DNA from: Peptacetobacter sp900550335
Lineage (GTDB): Bacteria > Bacillota > Clostridia > Peptostreptococcales > Peptostreptococcaceae
Reading direction: 5' to 3'
Assembly: GCF_047528295.1 (NCBI RefSeq)
Contig: NZ_CP180001.1
Coordinates: 2,356,001-2,420,000, forward strand
DNA: 64,000 bases
Positions within the stretch are counted from its first letter, which is position 1. Each line of letters opens with the position of its first letter. The notes beneath the pieces were generated by a model. The model was not told the DNA's origin and did not search any database. It saw only the letters and a program-made list of their open reading frames with translations. Positions 18,511 through 26,692 of this stretch are shown in pieces. The translations under genes were made by a program, and so were the position numbers.

Positions 18511-20979
18511 TTAAACATTATAAATTTTTCTTGATTTTTCTCTAATTTGATTCAAGTTTATTAAAATTTTACTTCTATTTAAATCGAGCTTGCTCTCTGG
18601 TTTAGGTAGCATTTCAATATTTACAAAATCACGGTCATCAACTTCCACCTTGAATAGTCCAAGCTCTTTAAAAATCTTGATAATTGCAAATAATTTTAGT
18701 GGAATCATTTTAAATAAATTCATTGTATCGTCTATTCTAAACTTAATTCCTCTATTTTTTATTATATATTTATAAATATTTACAAATTCATTTCTAGTTG
18801 GCACTATATTTTCCATTATGCTCTTTATATAAATTTTGTCGATTTCACTATAATTTTTTATTATTTTAGACTTATCTTCCACTTTAGAGTATAAATTGAT
18901 ATAGTCATCCCTAGTATACAAATAATCATAAAGAATAATATTATTATATCTTTTTACGTCTATTTTATCAATATTAGGTGAGAATATAAGGTGTATTTTT
19001 GAATGCTTTTTATTATTTTCATCTATTTCTTTAAAATATATTTCCAATTCTTCTTCTAAAAGAGTTAAATCTGATTTAGCTCTAAAAAATCCATTTATAG
19101 AATTTGCTATTACTAGACTCTCTCCTTCTATAAAATCAAATATATTTTCTACTCTTTCACCTTCTATATTTAAACTCTCACAATTTCCATTTTCTAAATT
19201 TTCCACATTGTATGTACTTTTTTCATCTTCAGGAACTAATACATTCATCAACTTTACAGCATCCATATTTGTAGTAGCAGATTTTGGATATGCAAGCCTC
19301 AAATCTTTAATTAAAAGTTGTAATTTCCTTTTTCCCATAAATGTATTTTCATCTAATTGGAACAATACATCTATCCTATCTCCATTTTTAAGGCCGTCAA
19401 TCAAATGAGCTGCATTAAATCCAACACATTCAAATATATTATCTTTTTCTATTTCAAGCTTTATATGTTGTCTATTTTGTCCCATAAATCTCATATCTCT
19501 AAGTATACAATCTCTCAAAATAAATTTTGGAGTTGGATTACTCATACCAAATGGCTCTAATTTTCTAAGTTCTTCAATTAAATCAAAGTTTGCAGATTTT
19601 TCATCTAGCTCATACTCTACTTTAATTTCTTCAATCATATCCTCTTCTGTAAGGTTTATATCCGCAGATTCGTTTATTCTCCTTCTAAGTTCTGGTACTT
19701 TATCAGCATTTATACTAAGACCTGCTGCCTGTTCATGTCCTCCAAACTTTGTAAGTATATCTGAACATTCCGTTAAAGCATCAAATATACTAAAGCCTTT
19801 TATAGACCTTGCAGAACCTGTTGCCTCTCCATCTTCTATACACATAAGAATTGTAGGCTTATAGTATTTTTCAGTAAGCTTCGATGCAACTATCCCTATT
19901 ACACCGTGCTGCCAACCTTCATGTGCTAAAACAATAACCTTGTCATCTTCATAAGAAGGATCATTTTTTATTATCATTTCAGCTTCATGATGAATCTTCA
20001 TCTCTATCATCTGTCTATCGTTGTTTTTTTCATCTAGTGCTAATGCTATTTCATGAGCCTCATCTTGATTAGTCGCTGTAAATAATTCAACTCCTAAATT
20101 AGAAAATCCGAGTCTACCTGCTGCATTTATTCTAGGCCCTATTGTAAAACCTATATGTGAAGAACCTATTTTTTCTTTATCAACTCCACAGACTCTTATA
20201 AGTTCAGATAGACCTAAATTATGTCCATCTTTCATAGCTCTTAGCCCATTTTTTACAATTATTCTATTCTCATCTACTAATGGTACTATATCGCATATAG
20301 TAGCTAATGTTGCAATTTCTATATAATCGTAAACTGTTGTTTTAAATATTTCTTTGGGTGTCAGCGCCTGCACCAACTTAAAAGCTATACCGCATCCACA
20401 AAGCATATCAAATGGATAATTACAGTCATCCTGTTTTGGATTGACTACAGCATAGGCATTTGGTATCTCACTTTGACATTCATGGTGATCTGTAATAATC
20501 ATATCTATACCCAATTCATTTGCATATTCAACCTCTGATACCGAAGTTATCCCACAGTCTACGCTTATTATTAAATCGCATCCTTCAGAATTTATATATT
20601 CAATAGCTTCTTTATTTATTCCATATCCTTCTTCTAATCTATTCGGAATATAGTATCTAACCTCAAATTTTATAGACCTAAAGTAAGTTAATAAAACAGA
20701 TGTCGATGAAACACCGTCTACATCATAATCTCCATATATCCAAACTCTTTCATTAGAATCCATAGCCTTTTTTATACGCTCTACAGCTTTTCCCATATCT
20801 TTCATTAAAAATGGGTCTCTTAAATAATCTAAAGATGGATTAGTAAATAATTTTATCTCTTCTTCAGAATTTATATTTCTATTTTCAAGAATTTGAGATA
20901 TCTCTGGAGAAAGTCTAAACTTTTCTGTTTCGTCCGTTAGCTTTGGCTTTCCTCTATGTATTAGAGTCCACTTTTTCAT
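18511..20979 (-). CDS. recJ: Single-stranded-DNA-specific exonuclease RecJ
   Basis: 5'-3' exonuclease on single-stranded DNA for recombination and mismatch repair. The DHH phosphoesterase motifs are visible: YGDYDVDGVSS (near residue 84), ITDHHECQSEIP (near 161), and the DHHA1 glycine-rich motif SIKGFSIFDALTECSDILTKFGGHEQAAG. The 822-residue length comes from an added C-terminal region (about residues 570-822), as in other Firmicute RecJ proteins. It lies 17 bases after the UbiB-like gene. Confidence 0.96.
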   Translation of the reverse strand: MKKWTLIHRGKPKLTDETEKFRLSPEISQILENRNINSEEEIKLFTNPSLDYLRDPFLMKDMGKAVERIKKAMDSNERVWIYGDYDVDGVSSTSVLLTYFRSIKFEVRYYIPNRLEEGYGINKEAIEYINSEGCDLIISVDCGITSVSEVEYANELGIDMIITDHHECQSEIPNAYAVVNPKQDDCNYPFDMLCGCGIAFKLVQALTPKEIFKTTVYDYIEIATLATICDIVPLVDENRIIVKNGLRAMKDGHNLGLSELIRVCGVDKEKIGSSHIGFTIGPRINAAGRLGFSNLGVELFTATNQDEAHEIALALDEKNNDRQMIEMKIHHEAEMIIKNDPSYEDDKVIVLAHEGWQHGVIGIVASKLTEKYYKPTILMCIEDGEATGSARSIKGFSIFDALTECSDILTKFGGHEQAAGLSINADKVPELRRRINESADINLTEEDMIEEIKVEYELDEKSANFDLIEELRKLEPFGMSNPTPKFILRDCILRDMRFMGQNRQHIKLEIEKDNIFECVGFNAAHLIDGLKNGDRIDVLFQLDENTFMGKRKLQLLIKDLRLAYPKSATTNMDAVKLMNVLVPEDEKSTYNVENLENGNCESLNIEGERVENIFDFIEGESLVIANSINGFFRAKSDLTLLEEELEIYFKEIDENNKKHSKIHLIFSPNIDKIDVKRYNNIILYDYLYTRDDYINLYSKVEDKSKIIKNYSEIDKIYIKSIMENIVPTRNEFVNIYKYIIKNRGIKFRIDDTMNLFKMIPLKLFAIIKIFKELGLFKVEVDDRDFVNIEMLPKPESKLDLNRSKILINLNQIREKSRKIYNV

Positions 20980-20995
20980 ATACTTCCCCCCAATC

Positions 20996-22666
20996 TTACC
21001 TCTTCTTTAATTTTACCTTTACAATTTCTATGACTAAAATAAGCCCTATTATAAATGATATGAAAAATCCAGCAATAGCCATATATTTTATTCCCATATT
21101 TTTTTCTATATTAGGAGATGCGATTATAAGTGATGAACCTACTATTATTGATGCAAGAACCAATGCCATTGTCATTTGAGTTGTAAGTTCTTTTATGCAA
21201 TCCTCTATTCTAGTCATTTTTACCTCTTCTACAGATATTTTTACATTGTTTTTTTCTATTATTCTAAGAACATTTTTTATCTGTTTTGGAAGATTTTTTA
21301 AATCAAGAGCTATATCTTCAATATTTCCTCTTGCTTCCATAGCAATATTTTTAGGATTGATTCTGTTTTTATAGTAATTTTTTATAAATGCCTTACTAAT
21401 TTCTCTCGCTGAAAACTCTGGATCAAGAGTTCTGGCAGTTCCCTCTAATGTAATTACTGTTTTAGCTAGTGTTATAAGTTGAGGTGGCATTGTTATTTTA
21501 TACTTTCTAAAGAATCTAAAAATCTCATTTAGTACTGTTCCTATACTTATTCTATCAAGAGGTATATCGTAATAATAATGAATCATATATAGCATTTCAC
21601 CCTTGAATCCCTCTACATCTGTTTCATCCCCTATTGCATCTATTTCAGTAAGAACCCTAACTATCTTATCTATATTTTTTTCTGATGCAGCTAGTGCAAA
21701 CTTATTTAAGAAATTAAGTGTTCTATTATCAACCATTCCAATCATACCAAAGTCTATATATGCAATTTGAGATTCACTTAGAACAAATATATTTCCTGGA
21801 TGCTGGTCAGCATGGAAAAATCCATAATCGAATACCTGTCTTAAAAATGCCTTAACTCCTATATGAGCTATCTTTTTAGTATCCCATCCTTTTTCTCTAA
21901 TCAAATCTATATCACTTAGTTTTATTCCCTCTATTCTTTCCATTACAAGGATTCTTTTAGTAGTATATTCCATATGCATCTCTGGAATGTATACCTCGTC
22001 ACTATTCTTGAAAATACCTTTCATTTTCACTGCATTTACAGCTTCAAAATTATAATCTAATTCTCTTAATAACTGGCTAGAAAGTTCTTCCAACATATCC
22101 TTCATATCGATATTGTAATCTTTTATAATATCCTGTATTGAGCCAGATACCCTTTTTAATATCTCTAAATCGGACTTTATAGTTTCTTCTATATCAGGAC
22201 GTTGAACTTTTATTACAACTTTTTCTCCATCTTTTAATACTGCATTATATACTTGTCCAATTGATGCAGCCGCTACTGGTTCCTTATCAAACTCAGAAAA
22301 AATCTCATCTATACTTCTGCCTGTTTCCTCTTCTATTATAGCCATCGCTATATCTGTATCAAATGTTTCAACATCATCTCTAAGCTTTACCAATTCATCT
22401 ATCATATCTTGGTCTAAAAGATCCCGTCTAGTACTAAGAATTTGCCCCATTTTTATATAAGTAGGTCCCAATTCTTGAAGTGCCAGTCTCAATCTCTGAC
22501 CAGATGTCATATTTTTTATATCGTCCTTTGGCTCTGAAGATGATACGTCTATCTTACTTCCAGATCCTTCTTTATTTATTCTCTCTATAATAAAACTAAA
22601 TCCGTATTTTACCATAACCTGGGCAATTTCTTTGTATCTTTTTATATGTCTATAACTTATTCTCAT
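20996..22666 (-). CDS. ABC1/UbiB family atypical kinase
   Basis: A 556-residue UbiB/AarF-type kinase-like protein. Family signatures are present: KMGQILSTR (KxGQ), AAASIGQVY (Ala-rich loop replacing the Gly-rich loop), ADQHPGNIF and AYIDFGMIG. Two transmembrane segments close the protein (about 500-520 and 530-550). UbiB proteins support quinone synthesis elsewhere; in an anaerobic Firmicute the role is unknown. I start it at ATG 22666, preceded by GGCGGTGA; an in-frame ATG at 22681 is possible. It heads the recJ-apt-relA run. Confidence 0.88.
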   Translation of the reverse strand: MRISYRHIKRYKEIAQVMVKYGFSFIIERINKEGSGSKIDVSSSEPKDDIKNMTSGQRLRLALQELGPTYIKMGQILSTRRDLLDQDMIDELVKLRDDVETFDTDIAMAIIEEETGRSIDEIFSEFDKEPVAAASIGQVYNAVLKDGEKVVIKVQRPDIEETIKSDLEILKRVSGSIQDIIKDYNIDMKDMLEELSSQLLRELDYNFEAVNAVKMKGIFKNSDEVYIPEMHMEYTTKRILVMERIEGIKLSDIDLIREKGWDTKKIAHIGVKAFLRQVFDYGFFHADQHPGNIFVLSESQIAYIDFGMIGMVDNRTLNFLNKFALAASEKNIDKIVRVLTEIDAIGDETDVEGFKGEMLYMIHYYYDIPLDRISIGTVLNEIFRFFRKYKITMPPQLITLAKTVITLEGTARTLDPEFSAREISKAFIKNYYKNRINPKNIAMEARGNIEDIALDLKNLPKQIKNVLRIIEKNNVKISVEEVKMTRIEDCIKELTTQMTMALVLASIIVGSSLIIASPNIEKNMGIKYMAIAGFFISFIIGLILVIEIVKVKLKKR

Positions 22667-22735
22667 TATTTCACCGCCCATCTTTTATATATTTAATTTT
22701 ATTTTATCATATATTGGCATTCTCTCGCACAGATA

Positions 22736-22770
22736 AATAAAAAAGAGATGGGAAAATTATCCCATCTCTA
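22736..22770 (-). terminator. Terminator after the gamma-carbonic anhydrase-like gene
   Basis: Perfect 10-bp stem (AGAGATGGGA at 22744 with TCCCATCTCT at 22760), followed on the minus strand by TTTTTT. Confidence 0.88.
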
Positions 22771-22783
22771 ATATTTCTAAACT

Positions 22784-23278
22784 TTATTTATGTTCTTTTG
22801 CAGTTTTTACATATAATTCTGCACTTTTTTCTAAATTTTTCTTTTCTTCATCAGTTAATGGTCTTATAGCCTTTGCTGGAGAACCTATTATTAGCATACC
22901 GTCTTCAAACTTCTTATTTGATGTAACTAATGCTCCTGCTCCAACTAGACAATGCTCTCCTATTTCTGCACCATCTAAAACTATAGCTCCCATTCCTATA
23001 AGAGAGTTGTCTCCTATTTTAGCTCCATGTACAATTGCTCTGTGTCCAACTGTTACATTATTACCTATTATAGTTTTTTCTTCTCCATGTAGTACTGATC
23101 CGTCCTGTATATTAGTGTTTTCGCCGATAATTATTTCCTCATCGTCTCCTCTTATTACAGAGTTATACCAAACACTAGAATTTTTTCCTATTTTTACTTT
23201 CCCTATTATATCAGCAGATTCTGATACATATACAGATTCTTCTATCTGTGGTTCTATACCGCAAAATGGCTTTATCAT
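22784..23278 (-). CDS. Gamma-carbonic anhydrase family hexapeptide-repeat protein
   Basis: A 164-residue left-handed beta-helix protein built from hexapeptide repeats, of the YrdA/PaaY/CaiE type. Histidines that could bind metal are seen in VGHRAIVHGAKIG and in LHGEEKTIIG. Members of the family can have carbonic anhydrase activity or act as acyltransferases; the activity here cannot be told. Its ATG overlaps the stop codon of the SCIFF maturase by one base (TAATG), so the two are probably co-translated, and a terminator follows. Confidence 0.88.
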   Translation of the reverse strand: MIKPFCGIEPQIEESVYVSESADIIGKVKIGKNSSVWYNSVIRGDDEEIIIGENTNIQDGSVLHGEEKTIIGNNVTVGHRAIVHGAKIGDNSLIGMGAIVLDGAEIGEHCLVGAGALVTSNKKFEDGMLIIGSPAKAIRPLTDEEKKNLEKSAELYVKTAKEHK

Positions 23279-24660
23279 TATTCGTTGTCCTGACCTTCCA
23301 TCATTAATTTAGCCTGTATCATTATTGCACATTCAGTACGTTTTCTCTGCATTTCACAACCTAAATCGTATGGTTTATTTATATCTCCGTTGAAGTTTAA
23401 TGCATTTGCATGACATCCTCCTGAACAGTAGAATTTATTCCAGCATTTTTTACATTCTTCTTTATTATATACATGAGCATTTCTGAACATTGTCTGAAGC
23501 TCTTCTGGGAACTCTATTTTTTCGTCCATTATATTACCCATTATGTATTCTTCCTGTCCAACGAACTGATGACATGGGTATATATCTCCATTTGGAGTTA
23601 TTGATAGGTATTCATTACCTGCACCACATCCAGTTATTCTTTTTATTACACATGGTCCCTGAGTTAAATCTACCATAAAGTGGAAGAATTTGAATTTATC
23701 TCCAGCTAGCTGTCTATCAGCTAGTTCAGCTGCAAATCTTTCATATTCATCAAATATCTGTGGTAAGTCTTCTTTTCTTAATGCAAATGGATTTGATTCA
23801 TCATCTACAACTGGTTCAACAGAAGTAAGTTCAAATCCTAAATCTCTAAAGTGAAGTATATCTTTTGAGAAATCTAAGTTTTCTCTAGTGAAAGTACCTC
23901 TTACATAGTAGTATTTATCTTTTGGTCTTTTTTCTACTAATTTCTGCATTTTAGGAACTATTACATCGTAGCTTCCTTTATCATTTATAGTCATTCTCAT
24001 GTTGTCGTTTACTGATTTTCTTCCATCTAAACTAAGTACAACATTGTGCATATTTTCATTTACATAATCTATTATTTCATCATTTAATAATAGTCCATTA
24101 GTAGTTATAGTGAATCTCATATTTTTTCCATGTTCTTTTTCTATGCTTCTTCCATATTCTACTAACTGTTTTACAACTTCAAAGTTCATTAGTGGCTCTC
24201 CACCGAAGAAGTCTATATCAAGATTTCTTCTACTTCCTGAATTGGCAACTAAGAAATCTAACGCTCTTTTACCTACTTCAAAGCTCATTAATTCAGGTTT
24301 TCCACCGAAGTTACCCTGTTTAGCAAAGCAGTATTTACATTTTAAGTTACAATCGTGTGCAACATTTAAACAAAGTGCTTTTACTACTGGTTCTCTATGT
24401 ACAAAAGCTGGGTGGAACTGATAGTTATCTTCTGTATAAAGAAGACCTTCTTCTTCTAAGTTAGCTATTTCATCCCAAGCTTCTTCTACCTGTTCTTTAG
24501 TGAATTCATCTTTTAATAATTCAACTGTTTCTTCTTTAGTATTTTCTTTGTAAAAATCTAATACTCTGTATGCAGCGTCATCAACAACATGAACAGATCC
24601 GCCGTTAACATCTAAAACTATATTGTATCCATTCATTGAATACTTATGTATCATACTCAT
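23278..24660 (-). CDS. scfB: SCIFF thioether-bridge radical SAM maturase
   Basis: Radical SAM/SPASM enzyme that installs thioether cross-links in the ribosomal peptide SCIFF (six cysteines in forty-five residues). The 460 residues contain an N-terminal peptide-binding (RRE-like) region, the radical SAM cluster CNLKCKYC (C104, C108, C111), and a C-terminal SPASM domain with GCGAGNEYLSITPNGD, YPCHQF and CKKCWNKFYCSGGCHANA. In most Clostridia the peptide gene scfA lies just upstream. Here a promoter lies directly upstream and no Cys-rich ORF is found within 800 bases. GGAGG precedes the ATG. Confidence 0.93.
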   Translation of the reverse strand: MSMIHKYSMNGYNIVLDVNGGSVHVVDDAAYRVLDFYKENTKEETVELLKDEFTKEQVEEAWDEIANLEEEGLLYTEDNYQFHPAFVHREPVVKALCLNVAHDCNLKCKYCFAKQGNFGGKPELMSFEVGKRALDFLVANSGSRRNLDIDFFGGEPLMNFEVVKQLVEYGRSIEKEHGKNMRFTITTNGLLLNDEIIDYVNENMHNVVLSLDGRKSVNDNMRMTINDKGSYDVIVPKMQKLVEKRPKDKYYYVRGTFTRENLDFSKDILHFRDLGFELTSVEPVVDDESNPFALRKEDLPQIFDEYERFAAELADRQLAGDKFKFFHFMVDLTQGPCVIKRITGCGAGNEYLSITPNGDIYPCHQFVGQEEYIMGNIMDEKIEFPEELQTMFRNAHVYNKEECKKCWNKFYCSGGCHANALNFNGDINKPYDLGCEMQRKRTECAIMIQAKLMMEGQDNE

Positions 24661-24714
24661 ATTTTATCCTCCATATATATTAATTTTTTTAATTTTTGAC
24701 CTAAACTAACCCTC

Positions 24715-24744
24715 ATTATATCATATATTTGCAATTTATTTCAA
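24715..24744 (-). promoter_or_regulatory. Promoter of scfB
   Basis: On the minus strand TTGAAA (24739-24744) and TATAAT (24715-24720) are 18 bases apart. It places the transcript start between the LytTR gene and scfB, which makes scfB and the downstream hexapeptide gene one transcript. Confidence 0.75.
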
Positions 24745-24781
24745 TATAAGCAGCCATACATTGTATTTTATAGATTTTTAT

Positions 24782-25132
24782 TTATTCTTTATTTAACACT
24801 TTTCCAACTTTTAAAATTTCTTTTTCAAAATCTGTATATCTTCTAGGACTTATACTAATAGCTTTTTCACCTATTACCCGTACTCTTTTTTTCCAATGCT
24901 CTACATGTATAACATTTATAATATAACTCCTGCTAACCCTGATAAATCCCTCATATTTATCCAAATCTTTTTCAAAGTCAGAAATTTTCACCTTTATATA
25001 ATAATTTTTTCCATTGCCAATATTTAGCTTTAGCCTTCTTCTATCCGCTTCCATATATTTAATTTTATCAATAGAAATTATTTCTTTCTCTCCCTTTGAA
25101 TTTTCTATTATTACATTATTATAACTTTCCAT
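24782..25132 (-). CDS. Stand-alone LytTR-type DNA-binding regulator
   Basis: A 116-residue protein that is almost only a LytTR domain (about residues 8-108): IDKIKYMEADRRRLKLNI, then FIRVSRSYIINVIHVEHW and SPRRYTDFEKEIL. No receiver or membrane domain is present, unlike AgrA or LytR response regulators. GGGGTG precedes the ATG. It is divergent from the unrecognised gene at 25502, with a 369-base intergenic region, which makes it the natural candidate to regulate that gene or itself. Confidence 0.85.
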   Translation of the reverse strand: MESYNNVIIENSKGEKEIISIDKIKYMEADRRRLKLNIGNGKNYYIKVKISDFEKDLDKYEGFIRVSRSYIINVIHVEHWKKRVRVIGEKAISISPRRYTDFEKEILKVGKVLNKE

Positions 25133-25501
25133 AATTACACCCCAGATAAACCTTTCCCATTTTTATATCCTTAGCCCTGTATTTTATGTGTTATTGATTT
25201 TTTATTCAATAAATAATTTTTTATTCATAAAATTTTTCATTGAAATATATTAATTTTTTCATACTTTAATATTAGCATATTTTTATATTTTGTAAATATT
25301 AAAAAGAATAAATTCATTTCAGTTACACTATTTATGTCCTATAAATTATTTTTTTCAAATTTTTATTTATTTTTTTGTTATTTATTGTAGCACATTTATT
25401 ATTTTTATGTTATTATTAGTTTGTAAGGAGTAATAAGAGTAACACATTTAAATAATTACACACTTATACACATACTTAATAAAAAAAAGGAGATGGCGAC
25501 T
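25133..25501. promoter_or_regulatory. Divergent intergenic region with direct repeats
   Basis: Very AT-rich, without a gene. Two exact 12-base direct repeats (ATTTTTTATTCA at 25197 and 25216, 19 bases apart) and a partial third copy near 25231 lie close to the LytTR gene start. LytTR proteins bind paired direct repeats, so these are candidate sites. A second Shine-Dalgarno-like TAAGGAG at 25424 leads to no ORF. Confidence 0.4.
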
Positions 25502-26152
25502 TTGAAAGGAAATATAGTACAGTACAATTTTTTAAGAATGGAAGATAAAGATTTTTACGCTTTTGATTATTCAATAGTTTTAGAAGATAAAGGTGATATG
25601 CTTACAATATTACCATTCAATAATAAATTTGCTAAAGATTCTATCTCTACTTTCTGCTTAGGAAAAATAGATGGATTCCTTGAAATAAGAAATGAAGGAT
25701 TTATAGAAAATGCTGGACAGTATGTTCACTTTGAAAAAATGATGGATGTACCTAAAGCTGACGTTCATGTAGTATACAAACAGGATATAAATGGAGGTCT
25801 TTTAAAAGACGAAAATGGTGCATTCATACCTGTAACATTATCTGATGCTCAGAACGAAATGATAGCAGAAAAGCATGAGTTATATGAAGAAGGAGAAGCT
25901 AAAACTCCACTAAGTGTTATATTCAAAGCTGATAAAAGCTTCAAACTTGACTATAACAGCATAAGTTCAAAAGAACTTCTTGAACTTGGAAATACAAAAT
26001 TTGATAGATATAGAGAATTTAACTTTGGAGATGAAAAAGTTCTTTTATTTTTCATCGACGGAAAACGTTATTCTATAATAATGAGAAAAGGACATACTCT
26101 ATCTCGTGAAGAAAGAAACTCTGCTCTTGCAGTTCATTTCAATATAGCCTAG
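25502..26152 (+). CDS. Unrecognised conserved-looking protein, 216 residues
   Basis: I do not recognise this protein. I start it at TTG 25502, because AAGGAG ends 9 bases before it; the in-frame ATG at 25493 directly abuts that site. The product (MKGNIVQYNFLRMEDKDFYAFDY start) has no signal peptide and no membrane segment, is mixed alpha/beta in appearance with many Asp, Glu and Lys, and has one Cys. Codon use resembles that of well-expressed native genes (CAG for glutamine), which argues against recent transfer. It is divergent from the LytTR regulator and ends at its own terminator. A cytoplasmic role regulated by LytTR is a guess. Confidence 0.75.
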   Translation: MKGNIVQYNFLRMEDKDFYAFDYSIVLEDKGDMLTILPFNNKFAKDSISTFCLGKIDGFLEIRNEGFIENAGQYVHFEKMMDVPKADVHVVYKQDINGGLLKDENGAFIPVTLSDAQNEMIAEKHELYEEGEAKTPLSVIFKADKSFKLDYNSISSKELLELGNTKFDRYREFNFGDEKVLLFFIDGKRYSIIMRKGHTLSREERNSALAVHFNIA

Positions 26153-26197
26153 TTCAATTATTTATAATATAAATCAAAACCATACCTCTTATAAGTT

Positions 26198-26231
26198 AAA
26201 ATAGCTGATATATCTTGTATCAGCTATTTTT
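26198..26231 (+). terminator. Terminator of the unrecognised gene
   Basis: Stem AAATAGCTGATA/TATCAGCTATTT with a 7-base loop and a T-run, 46 bases beyond the stop codon. Confidence 0.85.
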
Positions 26232-26311
26232 CTGTATATTTATAACATCAAAAGAGTTTATTATTATTTATCACAAACTTTATAACTTAATAATTATAAA
26301 AATAATTTGTA

Positions 26312-26360
26312 TAAAAAAATACTGCCACAGAACACCTTTAAAAGGTGTTCTTGTGACAGT
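26312..26360 (-). terminator. Long-stem terminator of the zinc-ribbon gene
   Basis: About 19 bp of stem with one mismatch and one bulge (arm 26321-26339 with 26341-26360; core GAACACCTTT/AAAGGTGTTC). On the minus strand it is followed by ATTTTTTT, 15 bases past the stop codon of the zinc-ribbon gene. Confidence 0.75.
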
Positions 26361-26367
26361 ACCTTTA

Positions 26368-26395
26368 CTGACACCTAACGGTCGTCAGTTTTTTT
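26368..26395 (+). terminator. Plus-strand terminator overlapping the zinc-ribbon gene end
   Basis: Stem CTGACACC/GGTcGTCAG with a one-base bulge and seven T on the plus strand. It includes the stop codon of the convergent zinc-ribbon gene. It can act as a second terminator for transcripts from 25502. Confidence 0.6.
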
Positions 26396-26602
26396 GTATT
26401 CAAATTTAGCTCCACAATTAGGACAAATTAATTCTGGCATATTTTTTTCATTTAGCGAAGCTATCGCTCCTGATGAAAAGAATGCATCTTGTCTTAATTC
26501 TTCTACTATAAATTCTGGTACTCCTTTTTCAAATCCACAAGACTTACATTCATAATTATATAACTTTTGTCCTTTACTCATTTCTTCTAATTCTTTTAAC
26601 AT
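26375..26602 (-). CDS. Small zinc-ribbon protein
   Basis: A 75-residue protein with two CxxC pairs: CKSCGF (near 19-24) and CPNCGAKF (near 61-68), spaced as a zinc ribbon, with an acidic-helical stretch between them. AGGAG precedes the ATG by 7 bases. No enzyme domain is visible. It sits between two hairpins and next to the IS91-type transposase, but it is not obviously part of the element. Function unknown. Confidence 0.7.
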   Translation of the reverse strand: MLKELEEMSKGQKLYNYECKSCGFEKGVPEFIVEELRQDAFFSSGAIASLNEKNMPELICPNCGAKFEYKKTDDR

Positions 26603-26692
26603 ACTATTTCTCCTAATAATTTTAATTACACTAATTATACACTATTATTTATATTTGAGTATAGCAAAGCTAGCCTATTTATTAATAGACTT

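Noticed and set aside
20996..22666. UbiB-like protein as evidence of quinone synthesis
   Set aside because: No other quinone gene is present, and the family occurs in organisms without quinones.
24661..25501. SCIFF peptide gene near its maturase
   Set aside because: I read both strands of the spacers and found no Cys-rich short frame.
26215..26409. 64-codon plus-strand frame across the zinc-ribbon gene end
   Set aside because: It runs through three hairpins and overlaps the supported minus-strand gene.
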